Made by a program: the position numbers and the translations under genes
DNA from: Azorinus chamasolen
Taxonomy: Eukaryota; Mollusca; Bivalvia; Cardiida; Solecurtidae
Length of the DNA: 64,000 bases
Assembly (NCBI GenBank): GCA_963576725.1
Contig: OY755244.1
Span: 78,181,620-78,245,619 of the forward strand
Direction of reading: 5' to 3'
Notes under the pieces: model-generated
What the model was told of the DNA's origin: nothing
What the model saw: only the letters and a program-made list of their open reading frames with translations
Database searches by the model: none
Part shown: positions 42,401 through 46,503 of the stretch, piece after piece
Layout of the letters: every line of letters starts with the position of its first letter
How positions within the stretch are numbered: position 1 is the stretch's first letter

Positions 42401-44405
42401 GATTTTACTTTTCAGTTTCAACTTGTCAAAGAACTATGCAAACGAGTGGCAGTCTGGTGATGGAAATATGACCTACACTGGTTCATCTTCAAACACGTCT
42501 GTATTCGATGTTGATCAGGTTTCCATGGACTACAAAATCTTGGCTGCCACAGGTTTTTCCTTTCACTGCAGCAAGCTTCAGCCATCAGTTGTAATGCGAT
42601 ATTTCAATAAGACAGAATACCAAACCATCCGCCTCACACTGACAGGGTTTCAGGTAAATGATTCTTATGTCTCCCCCATTCTCCTGAAACTGGAAGGTTC
42701 TCAGCTTTTATTTTGGCTTCATGTTCAGGTCTCTCTACATAAGTTATATGAATTATGCCCCTGGGGTCAAATTTGGCCCCGCCCCTGGGCTGGCCAGTTT
42801 TCTATAGTGAAAATTTGAAATTTTTCTCCCAAAACTGGAAGGTTCTCAGCTTTCATATTTGGCACATAACATCAACATCAGGTCTTCTACAAAAGTTATA
42901 CAAATTATGCTCCTGGGGTCAAAGTTGACCATGCCCCAGGGGTGCTTTTTTTTACATAGAAACAAATTGTGAAAACTTTGAAAATCTCCTGAAACTGGAA
43001 GGTACTCAGCTTTCATATTTGGCACATAGCATCATATTGAAGTCCTCTACAAACGTTATGTGAATTATGCACCTGGGGTCAAATTTGGCCCCGCCCCAGG
43101 GATGGGCGGTTTTCTATAGAAACCTATAGTGAAAACTTTGAAAATCTTCTCCTGAAACAAGATGGTTCTCAGCTTTCATATTTGGCACATAGCATCAACT
43201 TCAGTTCCTCTACAAAAGTTATACAAATTATGCCCCTATGGTCAAAATTGACCACGTCCTGAGTTGCAGATCCAGTTTGAATATTGTTAGGCTACGTAGA
43301 TTTTTTATGGAATTACAGCAGTTGGACATAGAAAATTTTCGGATTTTTTCCCTAAACCTTAGCAGATATTGATGTTATATTTAGTATGTAGCTTTATTAG
43401 GGCCCTGCATTAAAAATGCAGGAGCCCTATAGGAATCACATTTTATGTCCGTCCATCCGTCAACAATTTTGAGGTGACACGATAACTCAAACAGTATTTC
43501 ACGTTGGTTTCATATTAAGGGCATATGCTTAGTAACATCAAAAGAAGACGCCTATAGTTTTTTGGTTGAACCAGATCACTATGTCTAGAGTTATCTGCCC
43601 TTGATTCATCAAAGCTGCCTTTTTTCAACACTTTTGATGTCACACGATAACTCAAACAGTACTTCACATGTTGGTTTCATATTAAGGGCATATGCTTAGT
43701 ATCATCAGAGGGACACCTATAGTTTTTGGGTTGAATCCAGTCACTATGTCTAGAGTTATCTGCCCTTGATTCATCCAAAATGCCATCAACTTTTGTTAAC
43801 ACTTGATGTGACATGATAAATCAAACAGTACTTCACATATTAGTTTCATATTAAGGGCATATGCTTAGTACCATCAGAGGAAGACGCCTATAGTTTTGGG
43901 GTTGAATCAGATCACTATATCCAGAGTTATTTGCCCTTGACATATCAAAAATGCCATATTCAACAAAAGATCATCTGTAGGGCCCTCTCTGACTGGGTCA
44001 GTTTTCTAGTTATATACAATTAGTTACAGATCAAGCTTGAATTTTGTTATGCTACATTGATTTGTCATGGAATTATGGCAGTTGGAATTAAAGTTCAACT
44101 GGTAGGGCATAATGGCATTACTTGTTTTTCATCATGCTTAATGACCACATGGTTAGCGGGTGGCTCATGTTTTTCTGTTTGTTTTGTAGATGGAGGCTTT
44201 CAATGGGAACACGACTGAGGTATTTACAGACTTCGTGTGGGATTGTGTAGAGTTCTTTACTGTACCAATATGGATGGGCATCATTAGTACAACCATACTT
44301 GTGCTCATCCTGTTCTTTGGCTTGACCATGGTGGCCAATATAACGACAATGGACAGATTTGATGATCCCAAAGCCAAGCAAATGACTATTACTGTAAATG
44401 AGTAG
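18071..44405 (+). CDS. ATP6AP1: V-type proton ATPase subunit S1 (Ac45), complete, nine exons
   Basis: Type I membrane accessory subunit of the V-ATPase that in known animals helps assemble and steer the proton pump in secretory, endosomal and lysosomal membranes. Join: 18071-18156, 19245-19371, 20279-20356, 30242-30461, 32247-32332, 34222-34493, 36788-36832, 42416-42653, 44190-44405; every junction has GT/AG and keeps frame, giving 455 codons (human is about 470). A signal peptide occupies about residues 1-17, followed by TPVLIWSSSR. The family word QDKLSIEDFT spans exons 2-3. The lumenal domain has many N-glycosylation sequons (NGT, NMT, NTS, NKT). One membrane helix lies at about 409-434 (VPIWMGIISTTILVLILFFG) and the short tail holds TMDRFDD, the conserved cytosolic motif. 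The start has an in-frame TGA ten codons upstream. About 95% of the span is intron, mostly transposons. Confidence 0.95.
18395..19165 (+). pseudogene. CR1/Jockey-like LINE 3' fragment in ATP6AP1 intron 1
   Basis: After a frameshift near 18520 it encodes YQTLVRPQLEYGSEIW, VQRRAARWIKSDY, SSVTDMLHSLNL and FFPRTLYHWNGLP, the C-terminal part of a non-LTR reverse-transcriptase protein, then a 3' UTR and a GATA-repeat tail (ATAGATAGATAGG). It begins at SSAKYLGVDIS, so it is strongly 5'-truncated. It is inserted into a family B MITE whose word ATTCATGATGTCATTATTTC lies just before it (18342). It is a different LINE from the one at 12059. Confidence 0.88.
19245..19371 (+). CDS. ATP6AP1: ATP6AP1 exon 2
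   Basis: Acceptor TATTTAAG|A, only 80 bp after the LINE tail. Encodes SMSDMPQSYIGHK ... SLVVFAQDK; donor AAG|GTTGGT. Phase completes the Arg codon from exon 1. Confidence 0.9.
19721..19942 (-). mobile_element. Family B MITE, diverged
   Basis: TTAAGTTTTTCCCCTCATGA to TATGGGGGAAAAGGCTAA; core CAAATAGAGCAGACCCTGTT with a shortened apex (GATGGTTTGAGTTGTC). Confidence 0.6.
20041..20235 (+). mobile_element. Family B MITE, right end missing, abutting exon 3
   Basis: GTTAACCTTTACTTCATAGA, core GCAAACAGAGTAGAACCAGA, apex GGCTCCAATAGGAACC. It fades out about 45 bp before the exon 3 acceptor. Confidence 0.72.
20279..20356 (+). CDS. ATP6AP1: ATP6AP1 exon 3
   Basis: Phase-0 exon of 26 codons, LSIEDFTNHADVYNP...; acceptor ATTTCAG|CTG, donor AAG|GTAAGT. 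Confidence 0.94.
20430..20545. mobile_element. Family E palindrome
   Basis: Arms AGGTGGCTGCTTAATGCAGG and CCTTGCATTAAGCTACCACC around AAAGCTCCTAGAGGAGCTTT. Outer pogo-type ends are not clear. Confidence 0.75.
20643..21541. mobile_element. 900-bp element with TACCGTATAAC inverted ends
   Basis: Left ATACCGTATAACGTTTTTTT, right AAACACCCCTGTTATACGGTAC. Inside, TAAATTTTCGCAGC near the left and AAACTTTTACATCAGT near the right are weakly complementary. No ORF. Superfamily not assigned; only ten or so terminal bases match cleanly. Confidence 0.6.
21542..22670. other. ATP6AP1 intron 3, no known repeat; short ORF of doubtful status
   Basis: A 65-codon ORF at 21918-22115 begins MPRKRSGRSLLRDQ and has no match I recognise; it is preceded by a less AT-rich patch with CGCGTGCGACC and CTACGTCATCG. 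It could be a fragment of an unknown element. No other coding signal seen. Confidence 0.35.
22671..22901 (+). mobile_element. Palindromic MITE, family A, left arm of core deleted
   Basis: TTAACCTTTTCCTTCATTTT to AACAGGGAAAGGGTGAA. Core reduced to GCAAACAAATTAGACACTATAGGAGCC and CTGATCAGGGTCTGC, in shortened form: the first arm lacks the middle. Confidence 0.75.
22951..23410 (+). mobile_element. Tandem-array element, type 4 (TAGCTYGCCTATTCGAAGAATA)
   Basis: Starts TTTTTAGCTTGCCTATTCGA with hairpin TATTCGAAGAATA, then CCAGCGTCGGCATCGGCGTC; two units with GGTTAAAGTTT, ATGCACTAATAC and GAACATTGATGTAGTGTAGT. Ends GGCGAGCTTTGCTGTCCTGC GACAG. Related to the large elements at 37024 and 51978. Confidence 0.78.
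23643..23752 (+). repeat. Perfect 54-bp tandem duplication
   Basis: CAAGACTGATAGTAAAAAGT starts at 23643 and again at 23697; both copies run through CACCGGTAGTCTCAACCAGT and GGCTGCTC without a mismatch that I see. The rest of 23411-24100 shows no gene. Confidence 0.85.
24101..24350 (-). mobile_element. Palindromic MITE, family A, best-preserved copy
   Basis: Exactly 250 bp including both TTAA. Left CCCTTTCCCTGTTCTCGATT, right TTATATGAGGGACAGGG. The core 24244-24311 is a near-perfect 68-bp palindrome: GCAAACAGAGCAGACCCAGA ... apex GGCTCCTCTAGGAGCC ... return to CTCTGTTTGC, with one A/C-type mismatch (GCAGACC versus GGTCTAC). Confidence 0.92.
24676..24785 (+). repeat. Tandem duplication, 61-bp period
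   Basis: GTAACAAGAAACCATGGAGA at 24676 and GTAACAAGAAACTATGGAGA at 24737, each followed by CAATGACCTATACAGGATGT. Flanks in 24351-24805 show no gene. Confidence 0.8.
24806..25030 (-). mobile_element. Palindromic MITE, family C, right end eroded
   Basis: TTAACCCATTCCTCCATAGG; arms AAACCATTGTGATAAATAGA and TTTACCACAATGGTTTCTTA; apex GCTCCTATAGGAGC. Ends near GCGTATTTATGGAGG. Confidence 0.83.
25072..25215 (+). repeat. Short imperfect tandem repeat, three copies
   Basis: Unit of about 49 bp with ACTGCCAAGGTCAAAACAAC followed by AAGAAAATAACACAAAATAA; the third copy (from 25170) is diverged. Confidence 0.75.
25287..25523 (+). mobile_element. Palindromic MITE, family C
   Basis: TTAACCCTTTCCTGAGTTTC (with a small insertion at the end) to CCTATGAGGGAATGGGTTAA; apex GCTCCTATAGGAGC; arms GAAACCTTTGTGATAAAAAG and CTATTTATCACTGGTTTC. 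Confidence 0.85.
25887..27547 (+). mobile_element. Tandem-array element, type 1, with a clean 165-bp array
   Basis: Starts TTTTTAGCTCACCAGAGCAC; the hairpin return arm is deleted (CAAAGTGATCGCCC). A GTCGTTTGTCGTTTGTCG tract is followed by about nine units. TCAGGTCCTCTACAAAA recurs at 26231, 26396, 26561, 26726, 26891, 27056 and 27221, exactly 165 bp apart. Each unit has GGGGTCAAAATTGGCCCCGC and CCCAGGGGTGGGCAGTTTTC. Ends TCTGGTGAGCGCTTCAGGGC CATTCTGGCCCTCTTGTT. Confidence 0.9.
27865..28029 (-). mobile_element. Palindromic MITE, family A, short form
   Basis: TTAACTCTTTCCCCTGTTCT to TATATGAGGGAAAGGGTTAA; about 80 bp of the non-palindromic half is missing. Core GCAGACCCTGATCAGATGGC, apex GGCTCCTATAGGAGTC. 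Confidence 0.85.
28320..28514 (+). mobile_element. Family B MITE, shortened
   Basis: TTGACCCTTTACTGCATAAC to ATTCATGGAGTAAAGGGTTAA; core AGAAGACCCAGATCATATGG, apex TTCCTATTGGGGCAG. Confidence 0.78.
28553..28622. repeat. Isolated A/B-type palindrome core
   Basis: GCAAACAGAAGAGAAGCAGA, apex GGCTCCTGTGAGAGCC, return TCTGATCAAAGTCTGCTCTG. No recognisable element ends around it. Confidence 0.6.
29163..29247 (-). ncRNA. tRNA-like sequence, probably a pseudogene or tRNA-derived repeat
   Basis: On the minus strand TCCTCGTTAGTATAGTGGTT resembles the 5' half of a tRNA-Asp/Glu (D-arm TAGTATAGTGG), and GAGGGGTTCGAACCCCTT forms a good T-arm with the canonical TTCGA loop. The acceptor strands (TCCTCGT and GAAGGCA) do not pair and the middle is A/T-rich, so a working tRNA is unlikely. 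Confidence 0.35.
29248..29704. other. Intron sequence, nothing recognised
   Basis: Contains ATGACGTAAGATTATGACGTCA-like CRE words around 29283-29306; no exon signal or repeat family seen. Confidence 0.4.
29705..29823 (-). mobile_element. Family A MITE, one side only
   Basis: Begins in the core (CAGAGCAGACCCTGATCAGA), apex lengthened to CTCCTATAGGATAATAGGAG, ends GAAGGAAAGGGTTAA. Confidence 0.75.
29933..30174 (-). mobile_element. Palindromic MITE, family D, 67 bp before exon 4
   Basis: TTAACCCTTCTCTTGCTATT to TTCAGCAAGCGAAGGGTTAA; core GTAAATAGTGAAGACCCAGA, apex AGCTCCTGCAGGAGCT. Inverted relative to the copies at 546 and 58348. Confidence 0.87.
30242..30461 (+). CDS. ATP6AP1: ATP6AP1 exon 4
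   Basis: Acceptor ATAATTAG|ACT. Encodes AMDEQFSVQLPTVDSP ... LILVSLQPVDGKDAAKVLEEN; donor ATG|GTAACT leaves the first base of an Asp codon. Confidence 0.93.
30491..30960 (+). pseudogene. L1-like LINE, strongly 5'-truncated, with 12-bp target duplication
   Basis: The 12-bp word AGACATTGAAAG occurs at 30479-30490 and again at 30961-30972 and brackets a 470-bp insertion that ends in an A-rich tail (CAATAAAATAAAAA). The insert encodes DPYCNICNVV, then after one in-frame stop DYEHFFLKC, forming the C-terminal CCHC-like box of L1-type ORF2; a second frame (from 30512, 119 codons) carries HLWEKLHVFKSCRFE and further L1-like C-terminal sequence. Perfect duplication and tail indicate target-primed reverse transcription, fairly recent. 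It sits 18 bp inside the intron after the exon 4 donor. Confidence 0.87.
30991..31232 (-). mobile_element. Palindromic MITE, family B
   Basis: TTAACCCTTTCCTCCATGAA to TTTATGGAGTAAAGGGTTA; core AGCAGTCCCTGATTAGACGG, apex GGCTCCTATAGGAGCC. Confidence 0.85.
31323..31575 (+). mobile_element. Palindromic MITE, family H
   Basis: TTAACCCATAGCCTGCCAGT to TGGCAGGCTATGGGTTAA, a 14-bp inverted end. Core GCAAACAGTGTAGACCCAGA, apex GAGCTCCTATAGGAGCCC, return CTCATCTGGGTCTGCACTG. Only copy in the window. Confidence 0.85.
31572..31920 (+). mobile_element. Family K-like element with triplicated core arm
   Basis: Shares TTAA with the H copy; starts CCCTTCCAACTGTCAGAGTG. The arm word CTCTGATCTGGGTCTACC is repeated three times at 31708-31757. 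A second, inverted end GTCAGGGTCTGCACTGTTTG lies near 31890. Confidence 0.55.
31945..32166 (-). mobile_element. Palindromic MITE, family I-like
   Basis: ACTCTTTGCACGCTAAGTAA to TAGCATGCAAAGAGTTTAA; TCGTCTGC words inside; core ACAAACAGTTTGAGTCCTGA, apex GCCACATTATGTGGC, return CTCATCTGGATCCAAACTGT. Confidence 0.8.
32247..32332 (+). CDS. ATP6AP1: ATP6AP1 exon 5
   Basis: Acceptor TCCTTCAG|AT; encodes QMIGKCMHHLNKRGVKYSAV..., donor AAG|GTGAGC. The sequence 32333-32575 shows nothing else. Confidence 0.92.
32576..32800 (+). mobile_element. Palindromic MITE, family B
   Basis: TTAATCCTTTACTCTATAAA, core AGTAGACCCAGATCAGATGG, apex GGCTCCTGTAGGAGCT; the right end TGAATATTCACGATGTAAAC has decayed. Confidence 0.8.
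32822..33110 (-). mobile_element. Family B MITE interrupted by fold-back G
   Basis: TTAACCCTTTACTCCATGAA to TTGATGGAGTAAAGGGTTGA. The G element at 32912-32987 sits between GCACATGAACATAG and TAGGAATTTTTGGCC. The B core is reduced to one arm (GCAAACAGAGCAGACCCTGA). Confidence 0.82.
32912..32987. mobile_element. Fold-back element G
   Basis: CGAGGGCTTGGTGCAAAACT to AGTTTTGCACAAAGCCCTCG; meets at TTTACAAAGTGAA. The whole element is one palindrome. Other copies: 34631, 41740, 46320. Confidence 0.85.
33118..33890 (+). mobile_element. Tandem-array element, type 5 (ACTATACCCCCAC)
   Basis: Starts ATACCCCCACCACAGGTTTA then CCTTGTCCGTCTATCC; three to four degenerate units with ATAGAGGGTGATGAGAGGA and AGTTATTCCCCTT; ends GGGTGGGGTATCAATCACC. 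Related to the one at 50788. Confidence 0.65.
33943..34171 (-). mobile_element. Palindromic MITE, family C, 50 bp before exon 6
   Basis: TTAATCCTTTCCTCCAAAGG to TTATGGAGGAAAGGGTTAA; core GAAACCATTTTGATAAATAG, apex GCTCCTATGGAGC. Confidence 0.86.
34222..34493 (+). CDS. ATP6AP1: ATP6AP1 exon 6
   Basis: Acceptor ATTTTCAG|AGA; RDAEEKFRGRHLLETAEA ... KPNPSDVENPLKLPSTATHF; sequons NDT and NGT. Donor CTT|GTGAGT leaves two bases of a Leu codon. Confidence 0.94.
34631..34707. mobile_element. Fold-back element G, intact
   Basis: TCGAGGGCTTGGTGCAGAAC to CTTGGTGCAAAACTATTC inverted, end CCAAGCCCTCGA; one mismatch over 77 bp, apex CACAAAGTG. No second component. Confidence 0.88.
34720..35080 (-). mobile_element. 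Two degraded family A/K remnants
   Basis: At 34722-34845: AAACAGAGCAGACCCTAAAC with GCTCCTACAGGAGCC and GGCGTTTACTTCAAGGAAAG. At 34970-35075: GTAAACGGTAGACCCAGATT, TTGTACAGGAGACATC, TTGGTCTGCTCTATTTGTG. Ends lost. Confidence 0.6.
35106..35423 (+). mobile_element. tRNA-derived SINE with a MetaSINE-like central domain
   Basis: A tRNA-like head (GGCCGCGTGGCTCAGTGGTA, box A, and GGTTCGATCCCCGG, box B) at 35111-35183 supplies an internal Pol III promoter. It is followed by a conserved-looking GC-rich middle (GGCCCGGTGTCAGGATAATG, GGTGGGGTGCCCTTGCCATG, GTGAGGCAGCACTATAA) and a tail GGACGTAAAACCCAACTCAC that would match the partner LINE. This head-middle-tail plan with the GTGACTGGGTGGGGTG block is known from mollusc SINEs of the Meta superfamily; the family name is from memory. 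It lies in ATP6AP1 intron 6, same orientation as the gene. Confidence 0.82.
35483..35714 (+). mobile_element. Palindromic MITE, family A
   Basis: ATAACCCTTTCCTTCATATA to AGAATTGGGAAAGGGATAA; core GCAAACAGTAGACCCAGATC, apex TGGCTCATAGGAGCT. Confidence 0.82.
35840..35952. mobile_element. Family E remnant
   Basis: TACAGTAGAAACTGGCTAAT, then GGCAAGTGTCTGCTTTATGA and ATGACTTTTGCCCTGCATTA; palindrome apex and right end missing. Confidence 0.65.
35953..36787. other. Intron sequence with a doubtful ORF and a TA microsatellite
   Basis: An ORF at 36080-36418 (112 codons, starting MKTFLKARMREWCYSN) has no family match I recognise and no splice context. A (TA)n tract lies at 36458-36490. AATAACCTGTTTATTACA at 36001 and CGGTTATTGGCCCGTCACTA at 36491 suggest parts of an unidentified element. 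Confidence 0.4.
36788..36832 (+). CDS. ATP6AP1: ATP6AP1 exon 7 (45-bp micro-exon)
   Basis: Acceptor TTGTTGCAG|GGTC, donor CTCAC|GTAAGT; encodes VNIRLENDDGNLTL and splices in frame both ways. Confidence 0.9.
37992..38135 (+). mobile_element. Family B MITE, left half
   Basis: TTAACCCTTTACTCCATAAA, core GTAGACCCAGATTAGACAGC, apex expanded (CTCCTATAGGCTCATGTAGT). Confidence 0.75.
38183..38403 (+). mobile_element. Family A MITE
   Basis: TTAACCCTTTCCCTCATATA to GACGAGGGGATGGGTAAA; core GCAAACAGAGCAGACCTGCG with apex deleted, GTCAGGGTCTGCTCTGTTT. Confidence 0.8.
38697..41444 (+). mobile_element. Tandem-array element, type 6 (ATTATGTCTCTTCCCCC), interrupted
   Basis: A C-run pairs with ATGGGGGAGACAT, then CTGTCTGTCTGCCCGTCTG. 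Seven units of about 155 bp follow, each with TTTTGTCCGKACGATAAC, ATTGAAACTTCATATATGGA and GTCATGCACAAGGTCCATAA. After the insertion at 39985-41401 its right end appears: TAGAGGGGAGACATCCGTTT TTGTGACAAAAACCTCTAG. Confidence 0.82.
39985..41401 (+). mobile_element. Tandem-array element, TATACGCCCG type
   Basis: Starts TATACGCCCGTTTGAAAAAA CGGGACGTATTATGG, CTGTCCGTCTGTCCGTC; two units of 174 bp (CTAACTCAAGTTCCGCTTGG) and then about five of about 165 bp with ACATAACCCTTTGAGATAAA, GGAACACTTGTTCACC and TCACCTGTAGGCAAGAG. Ends CTTGACGGGCGTATATTGTG CTCACTGGCACTCTTGTT. The second array is the same unit as in type 4, so two families share array sequence. Confidence 0.82.
41555..41712 (-). mobile_element. 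Family A/B remnant
   Basis: AAGCAAACAGAACAGACCCT, GCGCTTTTATAGGAGC, TCTATGAGGGAAAAAGCT. Confidence 0.65.
41740..41815. mobile_element. Fold-back element G
   Basis: TCGAGGGCTTGGTGCAAAAC to GTTTTGCACCAAGCCCTC; apex TCACAAAGTGTAGG. Confidence 0.87.
41985..42360 (-). mobile_element. Family A MITE split by family F
   Basis: Left part CCCTGTTCTATGTTTATTCC ... GGCAAAAACAGTTATATTG; right part from 42256, CTCTTTCAAATTCCACTAGC, reduced core GCAAACCCTGATCAGATGAC, ending TATATGAAGGAAAGGGCTAA 55 bp before exon 8. Confidence 0.78.
42078..42255. mobile_element. Inverted-repeat element, family F, with duplicated left arm
   Basis: GGGTCCATGCTTATAAAGCT to TTTATAAGCATGGACCC. The word GTTCTCAAGCTTTTGATTG occurs twice in the left arm (42119, 42150), once in inverted form on the right. 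Apex AGCCAAAGGCT. Confidence 0.83.
42416..42653 (+). CDS. ATP6AP1: ATP6AP1 exon 8
   Basis: Acceptor CTTTTCAG|TTTC; FNLSKNYANEWQSGDGN, sequons NMT, NTS and NKT, FSFHCSKLQPSVVM; donor CAG|GTAAAT. Confidence 0.93.
42672..43260 (+). repeat. Type 1 array units without ends, starting 19 bp after exon 8
   Basis: Three to four units with CTGGAAGGTTCTCAGCTTTC, TTTGGCACATAACATCAACA and GCCCCGCCCC. Neither type 1 terminus is present on the left. 43261-43395 and 44020-44110 share GAATATTGTTAGGCTACGTA-like sequence, so another element may be wrapped around the next one. Confidence 0.7.
43396..43990 (+). mobile_element. Tandem-array element, type 7 (TTAGGGCCCTGCAT)
   Basis: Hairpin start AGGGCCCTGCATTAAAAATG CAGGAGCCCT, TGTCCGTCCATCCGTC, then three units of about 180 bp with ACGATAACTCAAACAGTA, CATATTAAGGGCATATGCTT and CTAGAGTTATCTGCCCTTGA; ends GTAGGGCCCTCTCTGACTGG. 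Confidence 0.75.
44190..44405 (+). CDS. ATP6AP1: ATP6AP1 exon 9, stop codon
   Basis: Acceptor TTTTGTAG|ATG. Encodes the membrane helix and the tail TMDRFDDPKAKQMTITVNE, stop TAG. Confidence 0.95.
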   Translation: MEAFNGNTTEVFTDFVWDCVEFFTVPIWMGIISTTILVLILFFGLTMVANITTMDRFDDPKAKQMTITVNE

Positions 44406-44444
44406 TATATAGACCAAACCACTGCTGAAAGAAAAATTGAACTG

Positions 44445-44704
44445 GGTTAACCCTCTACTTAATGAATATTCATGTGAAAAATAATGACTTTTCATTTACC
44501 CTTTGATCTATAAATATGCCTTTTTACGTGCTTGCAAACAGAGTTGATCAGGGTCAGCTCTTTTTGCTTATGAAATATTATAGATTCGCTAGCGTCTGCA
44601 TTGGCCAAAAACTCCCATATTCAGGTGTCATTATAAAAATTCCACTAATTGATATACAAGATGTCCTTGTTTCTTACATGAATATTCATGGACTAATGTT
44701 TAAT
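44445..44704 (+). mobile_element. Family B remnant plus family B MITE after the ATP6AP1 stop
   Basis: 44445-44490 is an inverted B right end (TTAACCCTCTACTTAATGAA). 44492-44704 runs from TTTACCCTTTGATCTATAAA to TATTCATGGACTAATGTTTAA with a core reduced to GCAAACAGAGTTGATCAGGG. Probably in the 3' UTR. Confidence 0.7.
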
Positions 44705-44805
44705 AGCATACTTACCAGTGACTTTCTCAATAGCAGAAACTTTTGAAACAGATTTATATCATTCCGGTCTACAGCCTCAGACGTTGCTTTTTGTCCATTG
44801 AAGCT

Positions 44806-44912
44806 AACACCCTTACTCCGTGGAGATTCTTTATGGCACTTTTGCAAATAGAGTAGACCAAGATCAGACAGCTCCTGTAGGAGCCTTGATGAGTGTCTGC
44901 TATGTTTGCTTA
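44806..44912 (+). mobile_element. Family B MITE, left half, target of the Harbinger-type insertion
   Basis: ACACCCTTACTCCGTGGAGA, core AGTAGACCAAGATCAGACAG, apex AGCTCCTGTAGGAGCC; broken off after TGTTTGCTTA. Confidence 0.72.
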
Positions 44913-45833
44913 TGCCCCTATTCCACACAGACCACGAATCACCGCGAATTGATCAATTTTAGGATTCGAAGTGGAATTGTAATTAGTTCATGCAGTTCTT
45001 AGCTGATTGATATATATTCGAAATCAGTTCTTGCAATTCTTGAGCAATCAGGAATTCGTGACAAAAGTTTTAACTGTTCAAAATTTTGGCCACAAACTCC
45101 AGAATCCAAAAAATCGTTAATTCATAACAAATTCGTAGTGCTTTCTTAGGAATCGTAATTTATTCTTAGGCATTTGTAGATATTCTTAACTCATTTAATC
45201 TTAACTATTAACGCTTAATTTGTAGTGCTTTCTTTGGAATCCTAATTGAATCTTCCACTCTCAGCTCCTGCATCAGTCTGTTGTAGTGACAGTATTCTAA
45301 GCCTTCTAGCTGGTGTCAGGATTGGTCTAACCCACCACCTTGAGGCTCTTCTGCTTCTTCGTCGAAGCAGTCTCCTAGCTAACAGCAGCTGGTGTTGATA
45401 CTCCCAAGTCCAGGGCTAACACTACAGCTGCTCTACAATGAACATCCATATAGAATAGCAGGGCTGATGGCTTTTTTATATATGTACATATACTGAGGGG
45501 AAATCAAACAAATTGTCAAGAATAGTCACAAATTCATTTTTATTCGTACCTAATTCGTATATACATTCAGCATATTCTTAACCGATTCGTAACTGATTCC
45601 TAACGTTCATGTAGTATTTGCAGTAGATTACTGTTAATCGTCGTGAATTCTTTACAATATTTGTGCTATTCCAGCCAAATCCCATGAATATTCATAACAC
45701 TATCGTACCTGTATCGTAACTGAATAGTAGAGTGTCACTAATTGGACCAGAACGTTTATAAAATTCTACGAATCCTAATATTTATCAATTCTTGGCGATT
45801 CGTTGGATTCGTGATCTGTGTGGAATAGGGGCA
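44913..45833. mobile_element. 921-bp PIF/Harbinger-type MITE
   Basis: 28-bp inverted ends with one mismatch: TGCCCCTATTCCACACAGAC and, inverted, TGCCCCTATTCCACACAGAT, both then CACGAATC. Flanked by TTA on both sides (44910-44912 and 45834-45836), the 3-bp target typical of PIF/Harbinger. No transposase ORF. The interior is rich in GAATTCGTAA-like words on both strands, with a GC-richer centre at 45250-45440. Confidence 0.87.
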
Positions 45834-45886
45834 TTATGCAGTTAACTGTAGAAATAAATCTTATTTCTATCATACTAAATATTCCC

Positions 45887-46136
45887 TTAACCCTTTCCCT
45901 CATATAAACGTGTTTTCACGCATTTGCAAACAGATTAGACCCAGATCAGACGGCTCCTATAGGAGCCGTCTGATCAGGGTCTACTCTGTTTGCTAATGGA
46001 ATTTGATAGATCTGTTTCTTTGCTTTCTAAAATGTCTACAATGTTCCACTCAGCATATTTCTTTATAACTATTTTGTTAATGAATATTCATTAGGTATTG
46101 GAATTTGAACTAAACATAGAACAGGGAAAGGGTTAA
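45887..46136 (+). mobile_element. Palindromic MITE, family A, well preserved
   Basis: 250 bp including both TTAA; CCCTTTCCCTCATATAAACG to GAACAGGGAAAGGG; core GCAAACAGATTAGACCCAGA, apex CGGCTCCTATAGGAGCCG, return GATCAGGGTCTACTCTGT. Confidence 0.92.
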
Positions 46137-46319
46137 TGAGGCTATTTGATATTCATAAGGCATTATTTCTGACATCAATATTCATGCAGTTAAGAATTAA
46201 GTGTGTATGAATAATTTCTGCATATTAACTGAATAAACAATTTAAATTTCACCTGGTGGGGCTATTTGTGAAAAGCACTCCCTAATCTTAATGTTGATAA
46301 ATTACTGTAAACAGCATAT

Positions 46320-46396
46320 TGAGGGATTGGTGCAAAACTATTCTAACTCCTTCACAAAGTGAAGGAGTTAGAATAGTTTTGCACCAAGTCCTCGAT
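46320..46396. mobile_element. Fold-back element G
   Basis: TGAGGGATTGGTGCAAAACT to AGTTTTGCACCAAGTCCTCG; arm TTCTAACTCCTTCAC, apex CACAAAGTG. Confidence 0.87.
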
Positions 46397-46503
46397 ATAT
46401 AATGTTGTATTACTCATTATTCATTATCAATCAATAATATACTTGATCTTGATAATATACATTCATCCCTATAAATGTGCTATAAGAATACAATCCTTGT
46501 GGA

